A stretch of DNA of 64,000 nucleotides. Source: Plumapathes pennacea. Taxonomy: Eukaryota > Cnidaria > Anthozoa > Antipatharia > Myriopathidae. Of this stretch, positions 37,601-42,841 are shown in pieces. A program made the position numbers and the translations under genes. Location: contig OZ038468.1 in assembly GCA_964036295.1 (NCBI GenBank), positions 10,860,183 to 10,924,182 of the forward strand, given 5' to 3'. The first letter of the stretch is position 1. Each line of letters begins with the position of its first letter. The notes beneath the pieces were generated by a model. The model was not told the origin of the DNA and did not search any database. It saw only the letters and a list, made by a program, of their open reading frames with translations.

Positions 37601-40600
37601 GTATGCCACAAACATACAAACACACGAACATTAGATTTCGAGATGGCGACACGCTTGGAGTCTCCGATAAGGCGATAATACTACTGCATTAGCGTCGTGA
37701 GTATTTCCCTCACTTCGTTCGGGGACAAATAACCGTTAGATCACTATTGACACCAAAGCACATAAATTTACGCATTTTATTGGAACAGCGCGCCTTAAGT
37801 AAAAAAATTAGAAACATATCAAATGGTTGTCAATCAGGGGTATGACTGAATTCGTCTGTAGTACTGACTGAAATCTAGATGGAATTTCAGAAAACAAAAG
37901 TGTTGTTGGCAACTGACGTTTCGGCCAGCAGTACGGATTCAAGTGATGAGTTGTAGTAAGATGACGATTAAAAAAATACAGTCAAGTGAACTCACTTGAA
38001 GAGCAATTCTTTCCAGAGTATCCAGCAAAACAGGAACACCCCAAACCGTTTAACTTATCCGTACAACATTCGTCGATATCAAAAGAGAGGATCCAAGTTG
38101 AAAAAATTTCTTCGGGCTGATCAAAATTGACAATCAGCCAGAAGTGCAAAGGGGAATAAATTGAAACTTTTTGTATGGGAGTACACGCGCATGTGAATGA
38201 CCTGTCATGACGTGGTAAAAGATTAGAGTACAAACTCTCCCAGCCATACCGTGAGTGCTTTAATAAGCCCCCCTCTACGAGGTCAATTTTTGAAATAAAC
38301 CTACAGAAGAATTGCGGGGCCCCAGTTGAATGTATGACCGCTCTTAAGAGTTGAAGCTACAATAGCTGCGCTGTGACTATATATAGCTGCAGCGTAAAAT
38401 TTACCTGCACATTGCTTGCCATTTCCCTCATAACCAGCGTTGCATTTGCACTCGTATGATCCTGGGGTGTTAATACATTTGGCGTTGGGCTGACACGGTT
38501 TGGATTTATCGCACTCGTTGATATCTGCAAGGTTTGTCAGTAAAGCATAAAAAGTGTGCCCTATTTCAATGTTTTTAAATTAAAGCATATAAATATATCA
38601 TGAAGTAGTTGATAAGCAGCGTATTTCTTGATTTTAACGTTGCGTTTATATATAAAAGTATTTATTATATAGACACGAGTGTTTTACTGGAAAATATACC
38701 GTGCGTAAAATTCATACGAAACTACATCCGGGACCCGAGTGCCGTATTTTCCACATCCTCACTAGTGAGGATATCGTTGGAATCATTTCCCGCTTATGCA
38801 CGGTTGTTTGTGCATTTTCTCATAAAACACTCGTGTCAAATATAATAAAAAGAAAATTACACGGCGGCTTGAAGATATGGATTTTATTTTCTCGTGGTAA
38901 AAACAATATTTTACCACTCGAAAATAAAATTCATATCTTCGCGCCGCCGTGTAATATCCTCTATATATTTCGATTGTGCTAAAGTGTTGCTGTATAATAG
39001 GTTGTTTATCTCTGCCAAAATATCTTGTATTATCATAACTATAAAAAAGAACTGCAATCTGATTAGCTGATGTACAAATTGCAAGTTAATGTTACCATAG
39101 CAACCAATAACTTGCGCGTTTTCTGCATCTTTTATGATGTCCTCGGCTTTATCCGACAAGAATTAGATTTCAGAGTCCAACTGTCAGCCGTAACATTAGC
39201 GCGTATTCTCAAAATGAGAGATTGGCACCACATGATAAACAATAAAACTATATGATAAGTAAAGGTAATCATAGTATTTGTTCGAGCTATTAATGATTTA
39301 CATCACTCGTGATGTGTTCCAAACATTTTCTAGCACTGCGGAAGCTATATGGATTTGTAAATACAAAATCATGAGTTCACCTTTCTCACATGCCTGGCCG
39401 CTGTATCCTGCTTTACAAACGCAACGATATCCCTCACAACCGAATCCCCTCTGGCACAGCCCGTTTACACCACATGGACTGTTAGTGCACGGGTTCTGAT
39501 GAAAAATGTTGGAAAGAGACCGAGTGTGAACTTCTTTTACGCAATCTTGTTAAAAGCATAAAGTATGGCATGCTTTCAGAAAATTTGAGAGTAACTATCC
39601 GTCTGTTCCACGATAACTTTACGCATTATATTTGGCAAAAGAATCCGTGAAAAATGCTAAACCGATCACCACTCTCGGCCAGTTGACAGAAATTTACGAG
39701 TGAACAATTATTGACAGCGTTAATTATCTATTCCTGTTTAAATTCAGTACCTTTGTTCCGTAATGACTGAAATCTTTCTTCTTTTTCAGGTCCTTTGGGT
39801 GTTGTTTATCGTCTGAATCGTTCAGTTCACAGAGGTGCTGTTTATCGCTGTCCTCGGTGTCATTATAGTTGATTGACACACAGTTATTGTCCCAGAGGCA
39901 AAACCAACGGCACCATGTCTCCGACTCCGCTTGCTTGCTGTCGATTACGTGATTTAACAAACGTTGTCCTTTCATCGGGTCCGGGTCGAATTTAAGTTTT
40001 CGGCAAGTGCATCCTTAAACAAAGAAAATAATATCTAGTTTAGCAGTCTACTGACTCCTAAATATGCATGCACCTTGGCCTCTTTGTTCAACAGATGATT
40101 AGGTTAACCCTCAATAAAGTTTTTAAATTTCATTCGTATCAAATTTCTCACTTCACTTTCTCACTCAATTAGGTGGGTGTTGATTAAACTATCAGGTCTA
40201 AAAGAATCTTTTTAAATTTGGTAGAATCTGCATTTTTTGAGTTTGGATTAAGCTTCACATGAGACACTCGGAATTTTCTTACAACACGACTTCCTCGATA
40301 CGTGATGAGCAAGAGAACGCTTTCTGCTTGCGTGGTCTTTGGTCAAACCTTACAAAAATACATGCGTACATTCTAAACTTTGAACGGACCATGTACATGA
40401 AAACACGTCATTGAAGAGTTGTACCAATTTATTGATAACACGAAAAAAGGACTGCAAACGTTAAACAATCACACGTAAAGAAAACAGCTGCACTCAAAGA
40501 AAATAAACGTGTCCAAACGTAACTGATGATCTCGTCGAAATAACTGTCTCATTTCCCTCGACTAATGGTAACATGGTTCAAATGGCACGACTCTAACTAA

Positions 40601-40733
40601 TAACGCTAACATTTTTTGGCTTTGAAGTTCACTGCATTAGAAACTACATATCTCATTCTAGCCTACCTTCAGTAGAATAGAAGACCAACAAAAAAAGCGC
40701 AACGCCCAACGAAATGATGCAATAAGCCCTCAT
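7381..40733 (-). CDS. Secreted PAN-EGF-EGF-Ig-TLDc protein, whole gene model
   Basis: Seven exons join in consistent phase on the minus strand: 40667-40733, 39751-40013, 39381-39495, 38405-38524, 26492-26758, 23702-23959, 7381-7688. The total is 1,398 bases, giving 465 residues and a TAG stop. Order: signal peptide, PAN/apple, two EGF-like modules, one I-set Ig domain and a C-terminal TLDc domain split over two exons. Junction phases are 1, 0, 1, 1, 1, 1, as expected for shuffled extracellular modules. The protein is predicted to be secreted; a matrix or adhesion role is inference. Introns of 11.6 and 16.0 kb are filled with transposons. Two decayed EGF exons (38.0 and 35.9 kb) lie in the first of these and are left out because their splice sites are lost. 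The exon 6 donor is weak (GTGATG), so an extra small exon cannot be excluded. Confidence 0.75.
7750..8123. repeat. Repeat R, copy 1, piece 1
   Basis: Matches 57,579-57,918, with only scattered changes, from cgagggaggaag to taatcagtaata. It encodes a minus-strand frame (SNNETLTMTNFFKHMWIPS) shared with the other copy. The frame looks like the degraded 3' end of a mobile-element gene but is not identified. It includes a poly-T tract at 8050-8075 absent from the other copy. Confidence 0.8.
8439..8473 (+). CDS. Possible short first exon in Harbinger element
   Basis: After a leader with a TATAT-like region, ATGGACGGAACTGCAGCC (MDGTAAPERKS) runs 35 bases to a strong donor, AGCAT|GTAAGTG. Harbinger elements usually carry a second gene for a Myb-like protein; this could be its start, but no Myb sequence was found. 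Weak. Confidence 0.25.
8643..9005 (-). pseudogene. Harbinger transposase N-terminal fragment
   Basis: A 120-codon minus-strand frame contains DSECFAEFRVHKHHIPLLAR and then FQCQQRSVCDGIEGLCMLL. This matches the conserved region before the DDE_Tnp_4 catalytic core of PIF/Harbinger transposases (E-C---FR--K-DI--L, then QR-VC-G-EGLC-LL). After CMLL the sequence turns into unrelated GPMKICIPMN, and the DDE core is absent. The copy cannot encode a working enzyme. Confidence 0.7.
9196..9300 (+). promoter_or_regulatory. TATA promoter followed closely by a poly(A) signal
   Basis: gacgtcagaacacgtc (CRE-like) and gacgcggTATAAAAGG are followed about 85 bases later by AATAAA (9293). The same GACGCG-TATAAAAGG arrangement occurs, on the minus strand, in the right terminal repeat (10392-10412). 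This suggests the element termini carry promoters. Confidence 0.4.
10426..10534. repeat. Repeat R, copy 1, piece 2, with tRNA-like 3' half
   Basis: Matches 57,914-58,015. It contains gtgggttcaattcccac, a T-arm with a perfect 5-bp stem and a B-box (GGTTCAATTCC), followed by gcccggca as in a tRNA acceptor end. No 5' acceptor strand or A-box partner is visible, so this is a tRNA-derived (SINE-like) piece and not a tRNA gene. Confidence 0.6.
11554..11566 (+). promoter_or_regulatory. E2F-like site
   Basis: TTTTGGCGGGAAA fits the E2F consensus and lies about 26 bases before the ATG of the plus-strand exon in the foldback element. Confidence 0.4.
11592..11681 (+). CDS. First coding exon in foldback element (MANREDL family)
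   Basis: The ATG at 11,592 opens 30 codons (MANREDLVRRLSAAVSRA, ending NRTSEDQ) and stops exactly at a donor, CAG|GTAATG. A homologous exon lies inverted at 12,265-12,348 and also ends EDQ at a donor. Conservation of reading frame and splice site in both arms suggests a coding 5' end captured or used by the element. Function unknown; no downstream exon was found. Confidence 0.5.
12265..12348 (-). CDS. Inverted homologous first exon (MADRENL family)
   Basis: The minus-strand ATG at 12,348 opens 28 codons (MADRENLTRRLSEAASRA, ending TLEDQ) up to donor CAG|GTAAGG. It is about 70% identical to the plus-strand exon at 11,592, and the two point toward each other. Confidence 0.5.
12824..13545. repeat. 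Repeat R, copy 1, piece 3
   Basis: Matches 58,010-58,748 from caacagtctttcccttct to ttcccccgataaacct, with small indels. In the other copy the match stops where a BEL element begins, so R continues here into the hAT remnant. Confidence 0.8.
13469..14200 (-). pseudogene. hAT-type transposase N-terminus with TTF-type zinc finger, broken
   Basis: The minus strand encodes, in one frame, IVYQEIARFSDAEKFRF, then LKRFKPDWLVRHS, a TGA where Trp is expected, then LVYSKYLDGAFCLPCVCFG, TFWKTACKKCKIH and SSGKSQIHNFSAL. The pattern (W, then DGA-CLPC--F, then W--A----HE/H--S--H) is that of TTF-type zinc fingers in ZMYM1-like hAT transposases. The downstream transposase core is not present. The internal stop and the truncation make it a pseudogene. 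Confidence 0.65.
14201..14851. other. No gene seen
   Basis: A minus-strand frame (14,677-14,901) runs into the transposon terminus. Its text (LMSCSVVFKNVIYDVAVSG) is not recognised. Left flank of the 7.39-kb transposon. Confidence 0.4.
14852..14859. repeat. 8-bp target-site duplication, left
   Basis: GCTGAATG immediately precedes the transposon terminus GGCTGATGCATGG. The same octamer follows the right terminus at 22,254-22,261. Confidence 0.85.
14955..15332. repeat. Left subterminal GATC octamer array
   Basis: About 47 octamers of the form GATC plus four bases (GATCGATG, GATCTGTA, GATCGTTG) recur in a 24-bp order. Frames through it read as repeated DRWICRSL peptides and are not genes. Inverse of the array at 21,783-22,160. 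Confidence 0.95.
15483..16169 (+). CDS. Transposon gene A, N-terminal part (DUF6729-like zinc region)
   Basis: 228 codons. Two starts are possible; the second Met (15,516, context aacATGG) has the better context. The centre reads FYCPECSPVLAALHGTRW, then GHVLLVSRVYICTAGHQTI. This resembles the zinc-binding DUF6729-type region seen before transposase domains in large eukaryotic transposons (C--C, then a W/R core, then Y-C--GH). It ends at a stop 20 bases inside the next frame, which continues the protein sense in the +1 frame. The likely original product is a single protein of about 1,080 residues, so this is a one-base frameshift, an unseen intron or a recoding site. Upstream (15,333-15,480) is the promoter region. 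Confidence 0.7.
   Translation: MDRKRPVNETNMAAARVLPWFVSCLLLSRAASVSQEKFSEVQKSHVKSAILFFEESLSRGIRFSLTFRPFTSGPSSDVVPLSSHYLLPDVIVWDPLRQFCDHTFYCPECSPVLAALHGTRWKDGRKPWDMPRQLWGTTGHVLLVSRVYICTAGHQTIAHDPAILSQIGYTFLIPFVLFHRSGLTRDSFSLITAHFKAGLSLAQIENLLCQMHYTTYVTAKLKHVHGAH
16150..18732 (+). CDS. Transposon gene A: DDE-type transposase candidate with OTU protease and CXC domain
   Basis: 860 codons without interruption. Residues 60-290 hold candidate acidic catalytic positions: D70 in WLSADHTF, D142 in CFYVDNCCSW and E275 in TSRNEQLHQ. Between them are the strand-like segments expected of an RNase H fold (SLFIVLNENGVALAW). Residues 400-410 are a Ser/Asp/Glu-rich linker. Residues 495-662 match an OTU cysteine protease: KNGNCFFLSVAFG with C507, and GPGHYDGAV with H654. 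The usual Asp before G is Asn. Residues 688-729 form a CXC (tesmin-type) zinc module with nine Cys in C-x-C...C-x6-C-x-C-x6-C-x3-C-x-C-x2-C spacing. A basic KPQRKRRRHH segment follows. Expected to act in the nucleus on element ends. AATAAA lies at about 18,980. Confidence 0.8.
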   Translation: MFMGHIKVYQQKHGIEGHVGLETFPSRDCKDFAPGRTLLSSCFILNHLERKWMFDKRMASMTANKWLSADHTFKVAANIGFWWNKKWVRMFDSLFIVLNENGVALAWMLTTGTAFSNVSELLKKLKSRIDTQGSRPSCFYVDNCCSWKTKLINVFGPLLTVKLDIFHAIQRVVKKIPKKNKPAGIRGIRKQMILELRMIIRDPRDKAEERQMETPSPEILQCNVDSFLRCWNNTWFEGEKVLPPLAVLELDKLKVHMKKGCLSFIPKSAGTSRNEQLHQKLKKAVGRSRLGLPYCLALLDEFFYGHNERKLATLSGTKTPVPPVEHYYHDDTKRNSYVCDSSNDQPTEHFGLPFHQHHTSNVAPTALSSLASFPEEPTNLLELNRKLEEMHGAESLGPSSDESDEENLDCVDSDGLQDDTAHSNTVFTREETLLILQKATNLLHIQKELKGLCGTTVFSSAQLQLAHSWLLFLQQSSEDTVQQQSCLDSVLEAHSMKKVPMSKNGNCFFLSVAFGIKQLLSNEMYTSELMSKLMPVQDCSPVLFNYQNCSVDDLAALLRKALVNEFLTKPNEYTPFLQKDEKDYNHLSRAFLCGHFSSELGNAMPKAMANILGMPLVIFTDIEGLPVIPIIPTTAQYSAESLLYLAFTGEGPGHYDGAVLSTKATTDHNASEETDSTILPNSTKATSCSCGRGAAKNKSEKNFCVSYSSGCKCFQGMSGCGEQCRCYNCKNQYGQRSSAKESSNLVKPQRKRRRHHTSSADLKGMNMLTKLCPAVSPTVTSSYENIVLECIIHSLSSVMDELDASQITAEYHQCIDILHGTSNEHLLSRKNVKEVKRKLLQWNHQNTTFQSLLLTKSGFS
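18733..19639. other. Shared 3' region between convergent transposon genes
   Basis: AT-rich, with AATAAA at about 18,980 for the plus gene and several TTTATT words for the minus gene. A C-tract lies at 19,541-19,555. No further coding exon is evident; FLRHTFVPVKAQGRHDVYY at about 18,830 is open but short. Confidence 0.5.
19640..21450 (-). CDS. Transposon gene B: DUF3987-like P-loop ATPase/primase-type protein
   Basis: Two exons: 20,329-21,450 (374 codons) and 19,640-20,068 (143 codons), joined in phase 0 at GCG|GTAGGT and TTTGCAG|TGT, giving 516 residues. It shows Walker A at 84-93 (GLAPSGAGKT), a Walker B-like ILCIDEGY with D147-E148, and YWYTVKGTQGKRVG and MSMTTYTTPRRFLGEIWP, typical of DUF3987 proteins found with phage primases and helicases. 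An N-terminal acidic helix precedes the core. The C-terminal exon has no clear motif. In this element it could supply ATP-dependent remodelling or target handling; that is inference. The start ATG at 21,450 lies about 330 bases inside the right GATC array. Confidence 0.75.
20199..20250. repeat. Poly-G tract in intron of gene B
   Basis: A (GA)n stretch is followed by a G-run of about 18, then by a second G-run. It lies inside the 260-base intron of gene B and may be collapsed or miscounted. Confidence 0.8.
21783..22160. repeat. Right subterminal GATC octamer array
   Basis: Inverse of 14,955-15,332, with the same octamer words and the same 24-bp order. The outermost about 90 bases after it (22,161-22,253) are the unique terminal segment. 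Confidence 0.95.
22254..22261. repeat. 8-bp target-site duplication, right
   Basis: GCTGAATG follows the inverse terminus CCATGCATCAGCC. Confidence 0.85.
22262..22680 (+). mobile_element. 3' tail of a Penelope-like element (fragment)
   Basis: A and C-rich sequence with aacaaccgaccgataacaga leads to gatgacttccgctctgcgag and tcgaaacgtcagtcacc. This tail motif recurs at the end of Penelope-like elements in aquatic animals. No reverse transcriptase or GIY-YIG sequence is present. Recognition is from memory of the motif. Confidence 0.4.
22515..22565 (+). ncRNA. Degenerate hammerhead-like motif
   Basis: ctaaaga (CUGANGA with one change), then a short helix GACT...AGTC, then GAAAC followed by GTC. 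This has the order of a hammerhead core. Penelope-like elements are known to carry hammerhead ribozymes. The altered core base suggests this copy is inactive. Confidence 0.3.
22681..23700. other. No gene seen; intron of the TLDc gene
   Basis: Frames of 60-70 codons at 22,778-22,975 and 23,073-23,289 lack domains or splice support. The phrase ggaaggggaggaactccgac and the words ttttagtacc are repeated locally. Confidence 0.5.
23702..23959 (-). CDS. Exon 6: N-terminal half of TLDc domain
   Basis: Acceptor TTTTATTTTACAG at 23,960. The exon reads SDSVILSGHPDYEQKLN, then QWKLCYRASEHNYRS, then TLVQVGINVFGGYADKSWD. These correspond to the start of a TLDc fold (W-L-L-Y/F, then VFGGY). The donor that keeps phase is GATC|GTGATG at 23,702. 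Without splicing the frame reaches a stop 14 codons after that donor. Confidence 0.75.
23960..24640. other. No gene seen; intron
   Basis: A stretch at 24,175-24,310 repeats gcgattt words (atgcgatt, ggcgattt) without a clean period. Nothing else is supported. Confidence 0.4.
24655..24745. repeat. Short MITE-like ggttataagcc repeat
   Basis: cccggttataagccgccc and ggttataagccccct face an inverse copy, ggcttataaccggg. This gives a foldback of about 85 bases. Confidence 0.55.
24896..25701 (-). pseudogene. Gypsy-like retrotransposon gag, frameshifted and 3'-truncated
   Basis: The minus-strand first part (MAEVTDQFQRAPEPAN, then a Gln/Arg-rich region) runs to SSWEDYKAQFDLIAEA. After a one-base slip near 25,330, NGWEDGTKVVYLVASLKG continues through FITALTYWVGAEHR to the end. 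W-DY--QF--IAE and A--L--SL-G-A are gag capsid signatures of metazoan Gypsy elements. Protease and polymerase are absent and the homology stops at about 24,890. Confidence 0.6.
25930..26280 (-). mobile_element. Probable 5' LTR and primer-binding site of the gag element
   Basis: On the minus strand, gttacat is followed by TGGTGGCAGCGG (25,933-25,944), a common LTR-retrotransposon primer-binding sequence, 230 bases before the gag start. The LTR would lie to the right. Its outer boundary was not fixed because no second LTR is present. Confidence 0.45.
26405..26447 (-). repeat. Recurrent repeat terminus (family T)
   Basis: On the minus strand the sequence reads actagaaatacgataatcgc and then agatacccctcgctc. 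The same end occurs at about 35,997, 45,934 and 55,625. It lies 45 bases after the Ig exon donor. Confidence 0.7.
26492..26758 (-). CDS. Exon 5: I-set immunoglobulin domain
   Basis: Acceptor TTTTAG after a T-rich tract, 267 bases in phase 1-1, donor CTAG|GTAACC. The domain shows LTIECNAYGVPKPTVEW (Cys and Trp of the Ig core) and NDSGNYTCRASS (Y-x-C). It begins PPSFTKTPKKH. It lies 11.6 kb from exon 4. Confidence 0.8.
26764..27560. other. Intron sequence, poly-A tract at the start
   Basis: A-tract at 26,767-26,791 directly next to the Ig exon acceptor. Frames at 26,947-27,186 (minus) and 27,196-27,426 (plus) have no recognisable domain. Confidence 0.4.
27570..27740 (+). mobile_element. 3' end of a non-LTR element with TCTG tail
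   Basis: ctgtatggctttctggctcg... ends in caaataaaaactgtctgtctgtctg, a poly(A)-signal-like word and a (CTGT)n tail typical of 5'-truncated LINEs. Confidence 0.45.
27897..29795 (-). pseudogene. 5'-truncated non-LTR retrotransposon, RT domain (CR1/L2/Jockey group)
   Basis: The minus strand carries, in order, TGLDKISARLL, then (after a TGA) IFPDEWKCSKVIPLFKK, NYRPISIIPTVAKVFE, NQQSGFRSLHSTAT, DLKKAFDTVDH, GIPQGTILGPLLF and the catalytic SRMYADDTHL. A one-base slip near 28,690 shifts the frame before KKIASGIGALKR, and a C-terminal part (LNGLAPNYLGRKF, LWNSLP) follows. The 3' end has a (TTAC)n tail at 27,900-27,920. No endonuclease is present. The stop, the frameshift and the truncation make it dead. 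Confidence 0.8.
30180..30540. repeat. Flanking repeat (LTR-like), left
   Basis: Contains gcaaaacatcgagatgacta and, further on, gaaaaacgtggtggaaatc. Both segments recur at 35,540-35,785 in the reverse order, on the other side of the decayed BEL element. Confidence 0.55.
30540..35502 (-). pseudogene. Decayed BEL/Pao retrotransposon
   Basis: Fragments lie in correct order on the minus strand: gag start MLAAEERASLLHKRS (35,502), further gag (34,722-34,958; 33,828-34,396), a protease/DUF1758 region with SKPTEILLGVNEY (32,958-33,428), RT thumb and palm (32,027-32,714), RNase H end HISGEENPADCGSRG (31,544-31,801) and an integrase zinc region HEHQRLNHAGPK...CVDC (30,883-31,116). The RT active site reads FYVNDG where BEL elements have YVDD. 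Many stops and frameshifts. It is a different, older family than the intact element at 58.7 kb. Confidence 0.85.
35510..35785. repeat. Flanking repeat (LTR-like), right
   Basis: gaataacgtggtggaaatc and gcaaaacatcgagatgacta match the left flank, but the two blocks are in swapped order. Simple intact LTRs therefore cannot explain them. Confidence 0.5.
35866..35985 (-). pseudogene. EGF exon with lost splice sites (35.9 kb)
   Basis: Encodes HIDECSSKPCSNGGTCTDL followed by DFECSCVAGYSGKYC, a complete six-Cys EGF module. The expected acceptor reads CTTTCAT with no AG, and the phase-1 donor seen in the 38.0-kb relative (CAA|GTGAGT) is here CAAGCCTT. A repeat of family T begins about 12 bases upstream on the transcribed strand. 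Exon skipping is the simplest reading. Confidence 0.6.
35996..37735. repeat. Duplicated block D, copy 1
   Basis: Closely matches 45,935-47,620 throughout, from ctagaaatacgataatcgc to cctcacttcgttcggggac, with scattered substitutions and a few indels. It lies in the TLDc-gene intron between decayed EGF exons. Confidence 0.9.
37047..37217 (-). pseudogene. Exon-like frame with one TGA, in block D copy 1
   Basis: Bounded by TTTTCAG and ACCG|GTGAGT, phase 1-1, 57 codons: SKFGKMTTQYNGKWNFRTV, TGA, GLLYTVYFEIIEDVNN, then LGFVSFAGKELKLWLSGT. Not recognised. Codon periodicity and both splice sites argue for a former exon. Its phase would fit the host gene, but the TGA excludes it. Confidence 0.5.
37998..38080 (-). 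pseudogene. EGF exon relic (38.0 kb)
   Basis: DIDECCTDKLNGLGCSCFAG, then YSGKNCSS and a good phase-1 donor CAA|GTGAGT. Compared with the 35.9-kb exon about 30 bases are missing, removing two Cys, and the acceptor AG is lost (CTCTTTTG). A paralogous duplicate that has decayed. Confidence 0.65.
38405..38524 (-). CDS. Exon 4: calcium-binding EGF module
   Basis: Acceptor CCTTGCAG, exactly 40 codons in phase 1-1, donor GCAG|GTAAAT. Begins DINECDKSKPCQPNAKC and continues INTPGSYECKCNAGYEG. The D-I-N-E-C start and the N...Y/F ligand positions are those of cbEGF domains. Confidence 0.85.
38672..38961. repeat. Nested foldback MITEs
   Basis: Two adjacent inverted-repeat elements: acacgagtgttttactgg...cataaaacactcgtgt (38,672-38,838) and attacacggcggcttgaag...cttcgcgccgccgtgtaat (38,848-38,961). 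Halves of the pair recur at 1045-2035 and 45,170-45,210. Confidence 0.75.
39381..39495 (-). CDS. Exon 3: EGF-like module
   Basis: Acceptor TTTTTCATCAG, 38 codons plus one base, donor AAAG|GTGAAC. Begins NPCTNSPCGVNGLCQRG and ends YRCVCKAGYSGQACEK, with the six Cys of an EGF fold and the GY-G-C end. Confidence 0.8.
39751..40013 (-). CDS. Exon 2: PAN/apple domain
   Basis: Acceptor TTTAAG, 263 bases, donor AAG|GTACTG (phase 0). The peptide starts CTCRKLKFDPDPMKGQ and carries the pattern W-C-RWFC, then NNCVSINYN, then HLCELNDSDDKQHP. This is the cysteine and CELN signature of PAN/apple modules found in cnidarian secreted proteins. It follows the signal peptide directly. Confidence 0.75.
40667..40733 (-). 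CDS. Exon 1: signal peptide
   Basis: The ATG at 40,733 opens 22 codons plus one base: MRAYCI, then a hydrophobic core (ISLGVALFLLVFY), then STE. It ends at AAG|GTAGGC in phase 1. A short n-region, a hydrophobic h-region and a small-residue end are typical of a cleaved signal peptide. The next exon supplies GA to complete a Gly codon. Confidence 0.75.
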
Positions 40734-40739
40734 AACGTC

Positions 40740-42360
40740 CAAGAATCAGGAATTTGAGTGTCACTCAATAAAAAGCTATGAAAAGAGGGCTCCTTCAGTT
40801 CACTAGCAGCTCAGTCGAATGAAGACACACATTATCTTTCGTGGCGAGAAAAGGTTTAAAATATTGATGCTATCTACAGAAGGGTAATTCCTTGTACGCA
40901 CGTCAACAGCGATAAATAGTTAATACTCTTCTTTGTTTGCGCCTGGCGTCATGGCGGTCAAGTCGGAGGACTTTTAACAAAAAATTGTTCATCAAACTCT
41001 TATTACTTGAAAACAAAACTTCCTCCAACATGGCCACTATTTCTTTGTACCCTGAGTTTCCGCGAATTGATTGCAAAGCAAGTATTAAATAAACAAAAAA
41101 CTCTGTATGTTAATCGACATTTTTGTTTTAATAATGAGCTCGAAGCGTGCATATTGCATGCGTACTTCAATGGGAGATCTATTTCAGGTAAACTTTATTT
41201 GTTTCCTGAAAAAATATCTCCAGTGTTGTTTGGCGGTGCAACATGGCGATCCATTGCCAACAAAGAATGACATTAAGTTTCAAAACTCCTTGGACAAATA
41301 CGTCCGAACATCCATCTGATATCATTAAACACCCTATTACGCTTGCGGTAAACAGGTGACCAAAAAGTTATTCAAAACAATTATTCCTTCCCGCCCGATT
41401 TTGTCGCCCATTTTGTCTCCTTCTACGGCCAATTTTTCCAACCGTTGCGACTTTTTTGTTTCTTCGTCGTCAGCACTTTTGACTGGTTTCTTGTACTTCG
41501 TGAAAGTAACTCATATTTCACTATTTCACTACGCGAGTTTCTCTTGCATCTGCAGGTGTTGTAGTTTGATAAACAACGAGAAATAATTTACTTTAAATAA
41601 ATAGATAAAACTAAGGTGCTAGATTGGTTAGCGTTAAGGCCCGGCAAAGCGAGGAAATATCGTGGCGCCAACATTGCTAGCGCCCGCCACTCGCGAAACA
41701 TTTGTTGCGGACGCAAAATTTGTGTCCTGGACACAAGAAATGTTTCTGAACAACCTCAGAATATTTCTTAGTGACTTAAAATATTCGAAAGATCCCTCTG
41801 AGTTATTTCTCATAAAAAATCGTTATACAATGAAAAAAGAAAATATAAAATATTGTACACTAAGAAAAGTCCATCTTACAGATTGAACAAGGTTCTTCTA
41901 GAATGAAGTTGCACGAGTATACGGCCTATATATAGGCCTGATTAATAACAGTTGGGGGTGAAACCACTAATTTCAAACTGAGCTTTACCGAGTTATACTT
42001 CAAAATGAGAAAAAAACACATTAAAAATTCATTGGGCAAAATACAGAAAATAAGAAAAACACACGATTAAACTCGCGCCAGAAACTCTTTTTGAAACAAA
42101 AAATGTAATGGGGATTCCCTTAGAAAAGTTTGAGAAAAATTGCTCGGATCTCCTGTGAACAACATCAATGCAAATTGAGAATTATAAGAAGAAATGGGGC
42201 GAATAAAGAATAATATAATAAATCGAAACTGTGAAAGGTCGCAAAAATTCTAGTAATATCTATAATCTCTCGACTCTATACGAGACTACATTGTGTAAAC
42301 ACTGTACATCAAATATGGCTTATTTACAATACTGTTTTCCGGAAAACCAAATGCATCAAT
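40740..42360. other. 5' flank of the TLDc gene, no further gene seen
   Basis: Frames at 41,007-41,270, 41,356-41,586 and 41,662-41,886 are open for 74-87 codons but show no domain or splice signal set. The promoter of the TLDc gene should lie at 40,740-40,900; no clear TATA was found. Confidence 0.4.
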
Positions 42361-42368
42361 TATTTACG

Positions 42369-42841
42369 AACCCCCCCCCCCCCCCCCCCCCCAGCCCTGT
42401 TTGACTGCTAATATTCAAACGGAGTAATTAGCAGATCAATAAGCGGTCAAACAGCAGGCATCAAGCCCAAAAAAATTATTTCTTAAAAACTTTCCTTTGA
42501 AAAGAGATCTCTTTTTGGAATTTCCTGCAAATGCACGCTTTTGAAGTGAATTACAAGAATGCAAAAAAAAAAAAAAAAAAAAAAAAAAAGAAGCACTAAT
42601 TTCAATGACCTCTTTCAATACTCCTCAAAATTATAGGTGGGAGTGTGCCGCCTGGGACTGAAAACCCTGAAAATTTTCGACCCTATTTCAGACCAAATAT
42701 CGAAATCTCCGACCCTACTGCAGACCAAAAGATTAAAATCGATCCTCTATTTCAGACTAAAATGCTAAAAATGATACCCTTTGGGGCGGCACATATCTAT
42801 ATGGCTCACATATGGGAGTACTTCCCCCCCCCCCCCCCCCG
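42369..42841. repeat. Homopolymer tracts and a short tttcagacc repeat
   Basis: C-run at 42,370-42,392, A-run at 42,560-42,589 and C-run at 42,824-42,840. Between the last two, 42,670-42,770 repeats tttcagaccaaa, ctgcagaccaaa and tttcagactaaa, a small degenerate tandem array. Confidence 0.7.
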
